A stretch of 64,000 nt of DNA from Pseudoalteromonas peptidolytica (GCF_012641745.1 NZ_WEHZ01000001.1:186001-250000); one strand, 5' to 3'; counted from the first letter of the stretch, positions 8,923 through 18,844 are shown. Numbers and translations: made by a program. Notes: generated from the sequence alone by a model not told the origin.

Positions 8923-9684
8923 ATGAATTTATTAAAGTTTAAAACTGTGGTTGCAGCGTCATTTGTGGCCCTTTCAGGGGTAGCGCAAGCGGAAGTGGAG
9001 CTAGTATTCAAGTCCGGTCTTGGGCAGCAAAGCTTCAAGATTAAAGGCCATACCATGCGTATGGATAACGCAGCACAGTATCAGCTATTTGATGCCTTGA
9101 AAAACAAACTATATGTCGTTACACCAACGTCAAAAAGCTACATGGAAATGAGCAATAACATGTTTGGTGACTTGTCTGCTTTGTTGACAAAGCAAGAGGC
9201 TGAGTTAAAAAAATTACAAAGCCAAGAGGGGTTAAAGAATGTAGCTCATCTTGAAACGGCAAAAAGTGCGCTGCGCATGGCTGAGCAACAAATCAAACAG
9301 CTCAAGAGCAATGGCAATAATCAGTTAAAAAAGCTAAACCAGCGTGCACGGATTAATGGTATCAGTTGTGAGCTTTATGAGTTTAGCGTGGCCATGCTAC
9401 AGCAACAAGTATGCTTTGCTGACATCGCCGATATTGGCTTATCAGCTCAACATGCCGCTGTGTTTAATCGCTATCAACAGTACGTTGGTAGCCTCTCTGG
9501 TTATACCATGCCCACGCTTGAGAATAAGATCAGTATTGATGTTTCACCTTTGGGTAGCCTACCTGGACAGCAATCATCGTCACAGTTTGTGCGGGTGAAA
9601 GAAGTGAAATTTCCAGCTAAGCAATTTAGTATCGATCCAAGCTATAAAAATATGATGGATATTCCTGCTTTGTCACGGAAGTAA
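8923..9684 (+). CDS. Periplasmic protein, possibly DUF4412/LolA-like fold
   Basis: A signal peptide ends at about AQA, residue 23. The mature protein starts with a beta-rich segment of the type seen in DUF4412 proteins (short strands, then 'MRMDNAAQYQLFDALKNKLYVVTPTSKSY'-style text, where a bound-ligand phrase is followed by a strand naming a stored value). A Lys/Gln-rich coiled coil lies at about 85-140, followed by a beta-rich C-terminal half with two Cys. The gene begins 10 bases after the GspF-like gene and is the last gene of the operon, so it is probably made with the secretion apparatus. I infer an accessory or substrate role; the family call is tentative. Confidence 0.65.
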   Translation: MNLLKFKTVVAASFVALSGVAQAEVELVFKSGLGQQSFKIKGHTMRMDNAAQYQLFDALKNKLYVVTPTSKSYMEMSNNMFGDLSALLTKQEAELKKLQSQEGLKNVAHLETAKSALRMAEQQIKQLKSNGNNQLKKLNQRARINGISCELYEFSVAMLQQQVCFADIADIGLSAQHAAVFNRYQQYVGSLSGYTMPTLENKISIDVSPLGSLPGQQSSSQFVRVKEVKFPAKQFSIDPSYKNMMDIPALSRK

Positions 9685-9754
9685 ACCGTACAATTGAAAT
9701 TTATTTTAAGCGAATTATTATTAAGGGCACCGTGGTTTTTAGCAAGGCAACTGT

Positions 9755-10705
9755 GTGCCCTACTCAGATTTATTTAAACGTGATACAACGCAAGAGGCGT
9801 TAGTCAAGTGGCAAAAAACAGTCGACTTGTTAGCGAAAATACTCTCAGCGCCTGCAGCATTTGTGGTACAAAAAAAACAAGACGGGTTTACCGTCATGAT
9901 TTCCAGTACTCAAGCGCAAAACCCTTATCCTGCTGGTGGCTTTATTCCCCAAGAAACCAATATATTTTGTAAGCATGTCTTGGCTAACAATCGCAATCTT
10001 TACGAGCAACATGCCAGCTGCAATGCCAAATGGGATGATAATCCGGAAGTCGCCGAAGATGGCTTTGAATCTTATTTAGGCGTGCCCATTCACTGGCCGA
10101 ATGGTAAGTCATTCGGCACTTTATGTGTAATGGACTTTAAGCCAACCGATTATGCTCCATCAATGATTGAATGTGTTGAGCACCTGCGCGATATGCTCGA
10201 AGATGACCTCGTCATGATTGAGCGTTACAGCAAAATCAAAGCGATTGCGATGCAAGACCCTTTAACCGAAGTGTTAAATCGTCGGGCGACGGAACTGCTC
10301 GGTGAACATAAACGTGACATAGCATTTAAGCTTGGCGCGTCGTTATACTGTATTTTTTTAGATTTGGATGGATTCAAACCCATCAACGACAGTTATGGTC
10401 ATGAAGTTGGCGACCAAGTATTGCAATGCTTAGGTAAAGCGCTGAAGGAAATAAGCGGTGAAGATGACATCATTGGGCGCTATGGTGGCGATGAATTTAT
10501 TGCTATGGTGCAACGGGTCAATGAAGATGACGTCCAAGACTTTATTTATCAAAGTGAAGCTGCATTTTACCAATCATTAAAGGCACAGCTGTTGCCCAAG
10601 TGTGGCTTTTCAGCGGGATTTGCCAAGTGCGACAGTAAATTTGAAAGCATGGCGAGCTTGTTCTCACGTGCCGACAAGCACATGTATCAACAAAAGCCAC
10701 GCTAG
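9755..10705 (+). CDS. Diguanylate cyclase with N-terminal GAF domain
   Basis: A GAF sensor domain (about residues 15-155; motif YLGVPIHWPNGKSFGTLCVMD) is followed by a GGDEF domain with an intact active site (GGDEF at residues 244-248). The product would be the second messenger c-di-GMP. The residues where an RxxD feedback-inhibition site would sit read EDDI, so product inhibition at the I-site is not expected. The start is GTG at 9755, preceded by an AAGG-type ribosome site. No membrane segment is visible, so the protein should be cytoplasmic. It lies 70 bases after the pilus/secretion operon on the same strand, which suggests but does not prove a shared role. Confidence 0.88.
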   Translation: MPYSDLFKRDTTQEALVKWQKTVDLLAKILSAPAAFVVQKKQDGFTVMISSTQAQNPYPAGGFIPQETNIFCKHVLANNRNLYEQHASCNAKWDDNPEVAEDGFESYLGVPIHWPNGKSFGTLCVMDFKPTDYAPSMIECVEHLRDMLEDDLVMIERYSKIKAIAMQDPLTEVLNRRATELLGEHKRDIAFKLGASLYCIFLDLDGFKPINDSYGHEVGDQVLQCLGKALKEISGEDDIIGRYGGDEFIAMVQRVNEDDVQDFIYQSEAAFYQSLKAQLLPKCGFSAGFAKCDSKFESMASLFSRADKHMYQQKPR

Positions 10706-10863
10706 TGCACAGTGGCTTGGGTTGAGATGATGGATTTTTACTGTGAAAATTATGGTCATCAAGTTGTTAAAATGGCCAAGATCAGAGAGAATATAGCAAT
10801 CTTTGTTCGAATTTAGCGTGGCCGAGTTTTGGTTCGGTTACCAATGCCATAAGTAGAATTTCA

Positions 10864-12453
10864 ATGTCAAATATGAGTATCTTGCAGGAAGTGTCGCGCA
10901 GACGCACTTTCGCGATCATTTCACACCCTGATGCGGGTAAAACCACCATTACCGAAAAAGTACTTTTATTCGGAAAGGCGTTACAAAAAGCAGGCACAGT
11001 TAAAGGTCGAGGTTCAAACCAACACGCCAAGTCTGACTGGATGGAAATGGAAAAAGAACGTGGTATCTCGGTAACCACTTCCGTGATGCAGTTTCCGTAT
11101 AATGATGCCTTAGTCAACCTATTGGATACTCCTGGGCACGAAGACTTCTCGGAAGATACGTATCGTACGTTAACTGCGGTTGACTCATGTTTGATGGTGA
11201 TCGATGCGGCAAAAGGTGTAGAGGATCGTACTCGTAAATTAATGGAAGTTACGCGTTTACGTGACACGCCAATTGTTACCTTTATGAACAAGTTGGACCG
11301 TGATATTCGTGACCCGATGGAGCTACTTGATGAAGTAGAAACCGAGCTGAACATCATGTGTGCGCCAGTTACTTGGCCAATTGGCTGTGGTAAAGAGTTT
11401 AAAGGTGTATATCACATTCACCGTGATGAAACGATTTTGTACCAAACTGGTCAAGGACATACAATTCAAGACAAGCGTATCATCAAAGGGCTTAATAACA
11501 GCGAACTTGATGCGGCTATAGGTGAAAGCCTCGCAGAGCAGCTGCGAGAAGAGCTTGAGCTGGTCATGGGTGCTTCACACGAGTTTGACCAAGAACTGTT
11601 TTTAACGGGCGAACTCACTCCAGTGTTCTTTGGTACGGCACTGGGTAACTTTGGTGTTGACCACATGCTTGATGGCTTAACCGAGTGGGCACCTACGCCA
11701 CTGCCGCGTCAAACAGATGAACGTGAAGTAAAAGCGGACGAAGAAAAGTTCTCTGGTTTCGTGTTTAAGATCCAAGCAAATATGGATCCAAAACACCGTG
11801 ACCGTATTGCCTTTATGCGAATTGTGTCGGGTAAATATACTCAAGGCATGAAAATGAATCATGTGCGTATTGGCAAACAAATCAGTATTGCAGATGCGGT
11901 AACCTTTATGGCAGGTGACCGTGAGCGTGCCCAAGAAGCCTTCGCGGGTGATATTATCGGTCTACACAACCATGGCACAATTCAAATCGGTGATACCTTT
12001 ACCCAAGGGGAAACGCTTAAATTTAGTGGTATTCCAAACTTTGCACCGGAGTTATTCCGCCGTATTCGCCTAAAAGATCCATTGAAGCAAAAACAGCTAC
12101 TCAAAGGTTTAGTGCAGCTTTCTGAAGAGGGTGCTGTACAGGTGTTTAGACCGCTTATCAACAACGACTTGATTGTTGGCGCGGTTGGTGTGCTGCAGTT
12201 TGACGTGGTTGTAGCGCGTTTGAAGTCTGAGTATAACGTTGATGCGATTTACGAGAGCGTAACAGTACAAACAGCACGCTGGGTAAGCTGTGATGATGAG
12301 AAGAAAATGGCTGAGTTCCGTCGTAAGTGTGAACAAAACTTAGCATTAGATGGTGGTGACAACCTCACGTACATCGCTCCAAGTCGCGTAAATCTGAATT
12401 TATCTATGGAGCGTTACCCTGACGTGAAGTTCCATGAAACTCGTGAACACTAA
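10864..12453 (+). CDS. prfC: Peptide chain release factor 3 (RF3)
   Basis: This is a translational GTPase that recycles RF1/RF2 after peptide release. The G1 P-loop is SHPDAGKTT (residues 20-28), G2 lies in [14 protein letters not shown]3 is [16 protein letters not shown] and G4 is NKLDRD. Domains II and III follow, ending in the normal RF3 C-terminus. The length of 529 residues equals that of E. coli RF3. It reads into argS with a 24-base gap and no terminator in between, so the two may be co-transcribed. Nothing is unusual. Confidence 0.97.
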   Translation: MSNMSILQEVSRRRTFAIISHPDAGKTTITEKVLLFGKALQKAGTVKGRGSNQHAKSDWMEMEKERGISVTTSVMQFPYNDALVNLLDTPGHEDFSEDTYRTLTAVDSCLMVIDAAKGVEDRTRKLMEVTRLRDTPIVTFMNKLDRDIRDPMELLDEVETELNIMCAPVTWPIGCGKEFKGVYHIHRDETILYQTGQGHTIQDKRIIKGLNNSELDAAIGESLAEQLREELELVMGASHEFDQELFLTGELTPVFFGTALGNFGVDHMLDGLTEWAPTPLPRQTDEREVKADEEKFSGFVFKIQANMDPKHRDRIAFMRIVSGKYTQGMKMNHVRIGKQISIADAVTFMAGDRERAQEAFAGDIIGLHNHGTIQIGDTFTQGETLKFSGIPNFAPELFRRIRLKDPLKQKQLLKGLVQLSEEGAVQVFRPLINNDLIVGAVGVLQFDVVVARLKSEYNVDAIYESVTVQTARWVSCDDEKKMAEFRRKCEQNLALDGGDNLTYIAPSRVNLNLSMERYPDVKFHETREH

Positions 12454-12477
12454 TCGCTGCGCATTAAAGGAAAACAA

Positions 12478-14220
12478 ATGAACATTAAAAGTATTTTAAT
12501 TGAAAAGGCCAATGCAGCGATGCAAGCGGCTGGTATCCCTGAAGGTACAAACCCTGCGGTAACACAAAGCACGCGTCCACAGTTTGGTGATTACCAAATT
12601 AACGGTGCAATGGGAGCTGCAAAAGCATTAAAAACCAACCCACGAGAACTGGCGCAAAAAATAATCGATAACTTAGACGTTACAGATCTTGCGGATAAAA
12701 CAGAAATAGCGGGCCCAGGTTTTATTAATATTCACCTCAAACCTGAGTTTTTAGCTACAAGCCTTGAAGCGGCAAATACGGATGCCAAGCTAGGGGTTGC
12801 AGAGCATGCGACACCTGACAAAGTCGTTGTGGACTTTTCTTCGCCAAACCTAGCTAAAGAGATGCACGTTGGTCACCTGCGCTCAACTATTATTGGTGAT
12901 GCCGTTGTACGCGCCCTTGAGTTCCGTGGTGATACCGTTATTCGCCAAAACCACATGGGCGACTGGGGTACCCAGTTCGGTATGCTAATCGCACACTTAG
13001 AAGATTTGTTAAACCAAGGCGTTGATCTGGAAAATGTAGCACTTGCCGATTTAGAAAGCTTCTATCGTGATGCTAAAAAGCGTTTTGATGACGAAGCAGG
13101 TTTTGCCGATAAAGCTCGTGATTATGTAGTCAAACTACAAAGTGGTGATGCACATTGTAAAAAGCTATGGCAAATGTTTATCGACACGTCTGTTAAGCAC
13201 TCAGAAGAAGTATACGGCAAGTTAAATGTTACGCTAACGCGTGATGACATCATGGCAGAAAGTGCCTACAACGACCGTCTTGCAGGTGTTATTACGCTAC
13301 TAAAAGAGAAAGGCATTGCAGTAGAAGATCAGGGCGCTCAAGTCGTATTCCTTGATGAACTAGCAAATAAAGACGGTGAACCTTCTGTATTTATCGTGCA
13401 AAAATCAGGTGGTGGCTTCTTATATTCAACCACTGATCTTGCCGCCTGTGATTACCGCTCAAATGAGCTAGATGTTGACCGCATCCTAATTTTTGTTGAT
13501 GCGCGTCAAGGGTTACACTTTAACCAAGTTGAGATCACTGCACGTAAAGCTGGGCTACTTAAAGATAAAACCAGCTATGAGCCAAGCTTGTTCGGTACTA
13601 TGATGGGTAACGATGGTAAACCATTTAAAACCCGTACCGGTGGCACCGTTAAGCTATCGGATTTACTCGATGAAGCGGTAAGCCGAGCAACTGAAAAGCT
13701 TGCTGACAGAGCCTCTGATTTATCAGATGAAGCACGCCAAGAAATCGCTCGTAAGGTAGGGATCGGTGCGGTGAAATATGCTGACTTATCAAAGCATAGA
13801 ACCAGCGACTATATCTTTAACTGGGATACAATGCTGAGCTTTGAAGGGGCAACAGCGCCATACTTACAGTATGCTTACACTCGCGTTCGCAGTATCTTCC
13901 GCAAAGCAAATGTCGATAGCACAAGTCTAACTGGTCGCATCCAAATTCAAGAGCCACAGGAAAAGGCACTTGCGCTTAAATTACTGCAACTGGAAGAAGT
14001 ACTTGATCTGATGATCAGCGAAGCGACTCCACACGTACTATGTAGCTACTTATATGAGCTTGCCAGCTTGTATATGACATTCTATGAAGCGTGCCCAATT
14101 TTGAAAGAGGACGTGGCAGCAGAAGTACGCGAAAGCCGTCTGTTGCTTTGCAATCTAGTAGCTAATTCACTGAAAACAGGTCTAGACCTGCTAGGTATTG
14201 AAGTGATGGAGCAAATGTAA
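12478..14220 (+). CDS. argS: Arginyl-tRNA synthetase
   Basis: This is a class I aminoacyl-tRNA synthetase that charges tRNA-Arg. The N-terminal Add1 domain (about 1-85) recognises the tRNA elbow. The catalytic signature is [17 protein letters not shown], with HVGH as the HIGH motif. The nucleotide-binding loop near [17 protein letters not shown] replaces a canonical KMSK, as is common in bacterial ArgRS. The C-terminal DALR anticodon-binding domain ends in LGIEVMEQM. At 580 residues the length is normal. A good ribosome site (AAAGGAAAA) precedes the ATG, and a strong terminator follows at 14252. Confidence 0.97.
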   Translation: MNIKSILIEKANAAMQAAGIPEGTNPAVTQSTRPQFGDYQINGAMGAAKALKTNPRELAQKIIDNLDVTDLADKTEIAGPGFINIHLKPEFLATSLEAANTDAKLGVAEHATPDKVVVDFSSPNLAKEMHVGHLRSTIIGDAVVRALEFRGDTVIRQNHMGDWGTQFGMLIAHLEDLLNQGVDLENVALADLESFYRDAKKRFDDEAGFADKARDYVVKLQSGDAHCKKLWQMFIDTSVKHSEEVYGKLNVTLTRDDIMAESAYNDRLAGVITLLKEKGIAVEDQGAQVVFLDELANKDGEPSVFIVQKSGGGFLYSTTDLAACDYRSNELDVDRILIFVDARQGLHFNQVEITARKAGLLKDKTSYEPSLFGTMMGNDGKPFKTRTGGTVKLSDLLDEAVSRATEKLADRASDLSDEARQEIARKVGIGAVKYADLSKHRTSDYIFNWDTMLSFEGATAPYLQYAYTRVRSIFRKANVDSTSLTGRIQIQEPQEKALALKLLQLEEVLDLMISEATPHVLCSYLYELASLYMTFYEACPILKEDVAAEVRESRLLLCNLVANSLKTGLDLLGIEVMEQM

Positions 14221-14251
14221 GTTCGTTTTAACTTGCATTAAGGTATACTAG

Positions 14252-14275
14252 AAGCCGCTTTATAGCGGCTTTTTT
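14252..14275 (+). terminator. Rho-independent terminator after argS
   Basis: AAGCCGCT (14252-14259) pairs with AGCGGCTT (14264-14271) around a four-base loop TTAT, and a run of T follows. It ends the prfC-argS transcript before pdxH. Confidence 0.9.
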
Positions 14276-14340
14276 ATACCAATTAGCTTCTTCATGATAA
14301 GCAAAAAGTAGGTGAAATCGGTATTATTAAGGAAATTGTG

Positions 14341-14979
14341 ATGAAACTTGAAGATATTCGTAGAGAGTACACCAAAGATGGTTTGCGTCGTGAGATGCTA
14401 AAGGACACGCCAGTCGCGCAATTTGAACTGTGGCTTGAGCAGGCAATTGAAGCTAAATTTGCAGATCCGACAGCGATGGTAGTTGCAACTGTAGATGAAG
14501 ATGGGCAGCCATCTCAGCGCATCGTATTGCTCAAACATGTTGATGAAAATGGCTTTGTCTTCTTTACTAATACCGGCTCAAGAAAGGCGCAAGAGCTAAA
14601 ACAAAACAACAAGATCTGTTTGCATTTCCCATGGCATGAGATTGAGCGTCAGGTAATTGTTTATGGGGAAGCACAACCATTGCCAACTAGCCGTGTTGCC
14701 AAGTATTTTTTGTCACGGCCTAAAGAAAGCCAGCTTGCTGCATGGGCGTCTCAACAATCACGCCCGGTATCATCGCGTCAAGCATTAATGCAAACTTTTA
14801 GTAGCATGAAAGACAAGTTTGCTAAAGGCGAAATACCACTTCCTGATTTTTGGGGCGGTTATTGTGTTGTGCCCACCAAAATTGAGTTTTGGCAAGGGGG
14901 AGAACACCGCCTTCATGACCGTTTTATGTATGTGAAACAAGCTGATGGCAGCTGGGAAATTGAGCGACTCAACCCATAA
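14341..14979 (+). CDS. pdxH: Pyridoxamine 5'-phosphate oxidase
   Basis: An FMN-dependent oxidase that converts pyridoxamine or pyridoxine phosphate to pyridoxal 5'-phosphate. Recognisable segments are the opening [17 protein letters not shown], the FMN-contact segment [19 protein letters not shown], and the C-terminal [14 protein letters not shown] use ATG 14341 rather than the GTG three bases earlier, because AAGGAA at 14329-14334 is better spaced from it. The resulting 212 residues are close to the family's usual length. Its 3' end overlaps the TatD-family gene by about 35 bases. Confidence 0.95.
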   Translation: MKLEDIRREYTKDGLRREMLKDTPVAQFELWLEQAIEAKFADPTAMVVATVDEDGQPSQRIVLLKHVDENGFVFFTNTGSRKAQELKQNNKICLHFPWHEIERQVIVYGEAQPLPTSRVAKYFLSRPKESQLAAWASQQSRPVSSRQALMQTFSSMKDKFAKGEIPLPDFWGGYCVVPTKIEFWQGGEHRLHDRFMYVKQADGSWEIERLNP

Positions 14980-15748
14980 AATTGCTTTTATAGATAGCCA
15001 CTGCCACCTTGATTTTAGTGAGTTGGCAGCGGGCTTAGCCACGCATATAAAAGCCGCCCAAAGCGCGGGGGTTGAACGTTTTATAGTACCAGGTGTTACG
15101 CTTACTCAGTCGCAACGACTGCTTGAATTTAAAACTGATCACCCGGAATGCGCGATTGCAGCGGGTCTGCATCCTTATTTTATCGACAAACACCACGATA
15201 GTGATATGGCAAAACTTGCCCAGCACGCCAAGCTTAACCGTGCACAGCTGTGTGCCATTGGAGAGTGTGGCATAGACGCGACTTGTGAAGCGCTAGCGCA
15301 GCAAGTTTCGCTCTTTGAAGCGCATGTTAGGCTGAGTAATTTGCTTGAGTTGCCACTTATTGTCCACCACCGTAAGAGTCATCATCTGATAGCCGCAGTG
15401 TTTAAGCGCATTAAGCCAAAATTTGGTGGGGTGATCCATGCTTTCTCAGGCTCAAAACAACAAGCTGAATATTATATCAGTCAGGGTTTTAAGCTTGGAG
15501 TTGGAGGGACTATCACGTATCCAAGGGGTGAAAAAACAGCACAGATCATCTCACAATTGCCACTTGAAAGCTTAGTACTCGAAACCGATGCTCCATCCAT
15601 GCCGCTGAATGGGTATCAAGGAAAGGTTAATACGCCCAAGCGCGTAGTTGAAGTATTTGAAAAGCTCTGTGAATACCGCCCTGAAACACCAAACTTGTTG
15701 GGTGCCATGCTTTATCAAAATACCAAACAGTTATTTGGTATAAGTTGA
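14945..15748 (+). CDS. TatD-family metal-dependent hydrolase (YjjV-like)
   Basis: A TIM-barrel amidohydrolase-type nuclease. Metal-binding signatures are SHCHLD near the N-terminus, IGECGID, HHRKSHH, HAFSGS and the final LETDAPSM, all in the usual order. The closest subgroup by look is YjjV/TatD DNase, acting on DNA or D-aminoacyl substrates. The ATG at 14945 gives an N-terminal tail of about ten residues before the conserved [12 protein letters not shown] non-ATG start nearer to that motif (for example TTG 14960) is possible, since no clear ribosome site is seen. It overlaps pdxH, so the two are likely co-expressed. Confidence 0.88.
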   Translation: MAAGKLSDSTHKIAFIDSHCHLDFSELAAGLATHIKAAQSAGVERFIVPGVTLTQSQRLLEFKTDHPECAIAAGLHPYFIDKHHDSDMAKLAQHAKLNRAQLCAIGECGIDATCEALAQQVSLFEAHVRLSNLLELPLIVHHRKSHHLIAAVFKRIKPKFGGVIHAFSGSKQQAEYYISQGFKLGVGGTITYPRGEKTAQIISQLPLESLVLETDAPSMPLNGYQGKVNTPKRVVEVFEKLCEYRPETPNLLGAMLYQNTKQLFGIS

Positions 15749-15780
15749 CAATACTGGCATAAACCAAGGTTGATGCTGTA

Positions 15781-15942
15781 ATACCAATTTGCTTAATTAA
15801 ATGGTCTATTTTGAGGCGAGAAAATCTTGTCGATAACTAGGCAAAAATTTTGCTATTTAGTTGTTCTAAATGAGAAATTTTTAACGCTGTTAGCGTCAGA
15901 TTTACTCCTTCAAATTGAGCAAGTATTAAGTTAAATTGGTAT
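15781..15942 (+). repeat. Interspersed palindromic-end repeat, copy 1 (short form)
   Basis: Ends are ATACCAATTT and AAATTGGTAT, an imperfect terminal inverted repeat. The inside carries hairpins such as ACGCTGTTAGCGT and ATTTAGTTGTTCTAAAT. Compared with the copy at 29736, about 48 bp in the middle (the part with CCTACATCCGTGTAGG) are missing. It lies between the tatD-like gene and a bidirectional terminator. Together with that terminator it accounts for most of the 363-base gap. Confidence 0.9.
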
Positions 15943-16040
15943 AAATACCCATTACGATAGGCATTCACAGCAAATATATACAGGGTCAGGTTATCGGGCA
16001 AACGTACTCTTTGTGACGGTATAAAACATCCTTATCAGCA

Positions 16041-16094
16041 ATAAATAAGAGGTAAAAGCGCCGTTGTTGACTACAACTTTTACGCCTTATTTAT
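16041..16094. terminator. Long bidirectional hairpin between convergent genes
   Basis: ATAAATAAG at 16041 pairs with CTTATTTAT ending at 16094. The stem continues through GTAAAAG/CTTTTAC and an inner GTTGT/ACAAC. It sits between the plus-strand tatD-like gene and the minus-strand thioesterase and is AT-rich on both flanks, so it can serve both. Confidence 0.75.
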
Positions 16095-16111
16095 ATACCA
16101 AACCGCGATGG

Positions 16112-16840
16112 TTACGTTAACTGCTGGTTGATGATATTAATCATCTCCTCGCCATATTGATGGATAAAAAAGTGTCCACCGTCAAAATATTTGTAGGTAC
16201 AAGGTTGAGCGGTGAGCGCTTGCCAAGCCAAAATATGTTCATCTAAAATCTCATCCTCTACACCGTGAAATACGTGAATCGGAGTTGGAAGGGCATGTTG
16301 CTCGGCAACATAGGTATCGGCAATCTTGAAATCCGCTCGCAGAAGTGGAATTAACAATTCCATCAACTCAGCATTGTCTAGTACCTCTTTCGGTGTGCCA
16401 TTTAAATCCCGTAACTTTGCTATAAAGGCATCATGAGGAAGGTCATGTAAATATTTTTTATTCGATGTGCAGTGTGGTGCTCGGCTGGCAGAGGCAAAGA
16501 CTTTACTAGGTAAAGGAAGCCCCAAAGTGTGTAGCTCGCAAGCGAGAGCATAAGAAATACGACTACCAAGACTGTGACCAAAAAACGCGTAGGGCTTACT
16601 GGTAATAAAGTCTTTATACAGTAATAGCTCCTCTATCACTTCAGGCATATTATCGATTGCAGGCTCCATGAGTCTTGCCCCTCTACCTGGCAATTGCACA
16701 AAGACCAGCTCTATATGGGTATTAGCCTGTTCAATCCACGGGGTAAAAATCGTGGAAGAGCCTCCCGCATAAGGAAAGCAAAATAGCCTTAGAGTGGCAT
16801 TCGGGTTTGGTTTTGGAATGATAAAAAGTTTATTGTTCAT
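16112..16840 (-). CDS. Type II thioesterase (GrsT-like alpha/beta hydrolase)
   Basis: A stand-alone thioesterase of the kind that removes misloaded acyl groups from carrier proteins of nonribosomal peptide or polyketide synthases. Motifs are FCFPYAGGSST at residues 20-30, LPGRGAR at about 50-56, the nucleophile elbow GHSLG with Ser90, the acid region in HGVEDEI and the catalytic His in GGHFFIHQ. At 242 residues the length is typical. No synthase genes lie in the window, so it is an orphan here and its partner must be elsewhere in the genome. The start ATG at 16840 has AAGGAT almost adjoining it, a shorter spacing than usual. Confidence 0.88.
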   Translation of the reverse strand: MNNKLFIIPKPNPNATLRLFCFPYAGGSSTIFTPWIEQANTHIELVFVQLPGRGARLMEPAIDNMPEVIEELLLYKDFITSKPYAFFGHSLGSRISYALACELHTLGLPLPSKVFASASRAPHCTSNKKYLHDLPHDAFIAKLRDLNGTPKEVLDNAELMELLIPLLRADFKIADTYVAEQHALPTPIHVFHGVEDEILDEHILAWQALTAQPCTYKYFDGGHFFIHQYGEEMINIINQQLT

Positions 16841-16919
16841 ATCCTTTGTCTTTGGAATTTATATAAATTACCATTGATATTATCAAGTTATTTACAATAG
16901 TAATAGTGTTAGCCTTGAA

Positions 16920-17564
16920 TCAATGTCGATTTGGCGACCCAAGTGTTTTTACTTTCTTGCGAATTTTGCGTTTGACTTCCCAACCTTTTAATCCCCTACC
17001 AATTTGCCACGTAAATACCATCGTGATAATCAACATGAGTAACACCACTCTGCCTAGCTCGTGAAAGTGAGCATGGCTTTGTGACATCGCAGCTTCGGTT
17101 AAATATACCATGTTAACAAAGCCCAATGGTTGGCCTGTTGGGGTATAAACTGGTTCAGAAATAATACTTTTTGTTTTACTTAAACCAGGAAGTGTTTGAG
17201 TCAATTGTTGGTACTGCGTGGGCGCTGTGTTACCGTCATTACCAACAACAAAGCGTCCTTGAAAGTCATAAATAGAAACTTGTAAAACAAAGTCATCACC
17301 AGCTAAGTGGTTAGCGAGCGCACTTAATCTTGGGTAATCATTACGTGAAAGTGGTAAGGCAGCATTTTTTGCTAGTTGCTTGGTCAAGCTGCGCGCTGTG
17401 AGGTCAGCGCCATTGTGCAATAACCTATGCGATTCAAAGCTGGTGTTAAAAGCAAGCCAAGTAACCATAACCAAGCAGATAGCGGCGATACACAAACGCA
17501 ACAGTCTGCGTCCTCGAGATGAATTTAGGGCTTCTAGGACATGTAAATTTTTCATATTTATCAA
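16920..17564 (-). CDS. Smp/AhpA (YtjB) family membrane protein
   Basis: There are two transmembrane segments, at about residues 22-42 and 172-188, with a periplasmic sensor-like domain between them. The cytoplasmic tail is short and strongly basic (VKRKIRKKVK). Divergent placement directly upstream of serB is the classic smp/ytjB arrangement of Enterobacteria and other gammaproteobacteria, which supports the call. The function is not established. The TTG at 17564 has a well-placed AGG. The ATG at 17555 is the other candidate start but has poorer spacing. Confidence 0.8.
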   Translation of the reverse strand: MINMKNLHVLEALNSSRGRRLLRLCIAAICLVMVTWLAFNTSFESHRLLHNGADLTARSLTKQLAKNAALPLSRNDYPRLSALANHLAGDDFVLQVSIYDFQGRFVVGNDGNTAPTQYQQLTQTLPGLSKTKSIISEPVYTPTGQPLGFVNMVYLTEAAMSQSHAHFHELGRVVLLMLIITMVFTWQIGRGLKGWEVKRKIRKKVKTLGSPNRH

Positions 17565-17650
17565 ATATTACCTGCTTTTACCGAGCATAGATACTGACAG
17601 TTAAGCGCAATCGTGTTAAAAATCGCCTTAACGCTATCAAGGAGCAACTT

Positions 17651-18664
17651 ATGCCGTCAATCATTCAATTAGGCGATATTGAGCTAAAAACACCTATTCG
17701 CACAATGATGTCGCTGGGGCAGTGGTATCATTATCAAAATAACACAAGTCTCTCGCAAGTAAATCCGCCGCTTGCTAATACTTGGCAAACACTTTGTTTT
17801 TTTGGTGAAGAGATAGCTAGTGAGCACTTGATAAAATTAGCTAAGTTTATTGCTGAGTTTACCGCGCAGCCTATTTATGTGTGTGCCTATCAACCACATA
17901 AATCGCTGCCTGTGGCGCTGGCCTTTAGCATTGATACCTCACATTTGCCTACTAAGGCACAGGTTAGGGCTGTGGCTGATGCGTTACATCTACAGGGTGC
18001 AATTATAAGCCAAGCACCAACGCTTGAGCGCCCTGGGTTGTTGGTGATGGATATGGACTCAACCGCAATTCAAATCGAATGTATTGATGAGATTGCAAGA
18101 TTGGCTGACAGGTTTGATGAAGTGGCAACTATCACAGCGCAGGCCATGGCGGGGAGCCTTTCGTTTGCACAAAGCCTACATCGTCGTGTCGCCTCCCTTG
18201 AAGGTGTGAAGCTATCGCAGATCCAAGCGTTAAAGGAAAACCTCCCATTGATGCCTGGTATTGCAGTGCTGTGCCAATCATTAAAACAGCATGGCTGGTC
18301 TTTAGCCATTGCCTCCGGTGGTTTTACTTGGTTTGCAGAAGCGCTAATCGCACCGTTACAGCTCGACGCTGTTTTTGCTAATACCTTAGAAGTGGCTAAC
18401 GAGCAGCTAACTGGCAAAGTGTTAGGAGAGATAGTGGATGCCGATAAAAAGGCGAAAGTGCTTGAGCAGTTAGCAGGCCAGTTAAGTATACCTATGGCGC
18501 AAACAGTCGCTATTGGTGATGGCGCAAATGATCTGGTTATGATGGCAAAAGCACAGCTCGGTGTAGCCATTCACGGCAAGCCAAAAGTGGTTGAACAGGC
18601 TGACGCCGCTATTTGTGAAGGCTCACTGCTACAGCTGCTATATTTGCTTGGGGTGCCGAATTAA
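17651..18664 (+). CDS. serB: Phosphoserine phosphatase
   Basis: Last step of serine biosynthesis: O-phosphoserine to serine and phosphate. The HAD-superfamily catalytic motif I is VMDMDSTAI (the first Asp is the nucleophile), motif II lies in AIASGGFTWF, and motif III/IV is VAIGDGANDLVMM. The substrate-specific cap lies between them (IECIDEIARLADRFDEVA). The N-terminal 115 residues form the usual divergent SerB extension. Ribosome site AAGGAG precedes ATG 17651 with good spacing. At 337 residues it is slightly longer than E. coli SerB. Confidence 0.96.
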   Translation: MPSIIQLGDIELKTPIRTMMSLGQWYHYQNNTSLSQVNPPLANTWQTLCFFGEEIASEHLIKLAKFIAEFTAQPIYVCAYQPHKSLPVALAFSIDTSHLPTKAQVRAVADALHLQGAIISQAPTLERPGLLVMDMDSTAIQIECIDEIARLADRFDEVATITAQAMAGSLSFAQSLHRRVASLEGVKLSQIQALKENLPLMPGIAVLCQSLKQHGWSLAIASGGFTWFAEALIAPLQLDAVFANTLEVANEQLTGKVLGEIVDADKKAKVLEQLAGQLSIPMAQTVAIGDGANDLVMMAKAQLGVAIHGKPKVVEQADAAICEGSLLQLLYLLGVPN

Positions 18665-18844
18665 TATACGATTTGTAACGTAATAAAGAGTAATGTTTTA
18701 TTTGTTGATTTTTTGTTTCTGTTTGTTACTATCTGCGCTATTAGGTTCACAGATGGCATAGAAGCAAAGCGTGCAAGGCATGACTCATTTACTGCTTCTT
18801 TAACATTCGTATAGTAACGATATCATGTTAGGGATATAACAGCG

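Noticed and set aside
10782..11357. Long minus-strand open frame opposite prfC
   Set aside because: It lies inside a clear prfC gene, has no signature motifs, and its composition is that of an antisense frame.
18070..18570. 166-residue minus-strand frame opposite serB
   Set aside because: serB motifs are intact on the plus strand; the antisense frame has no ribosome site or recognisable motif.
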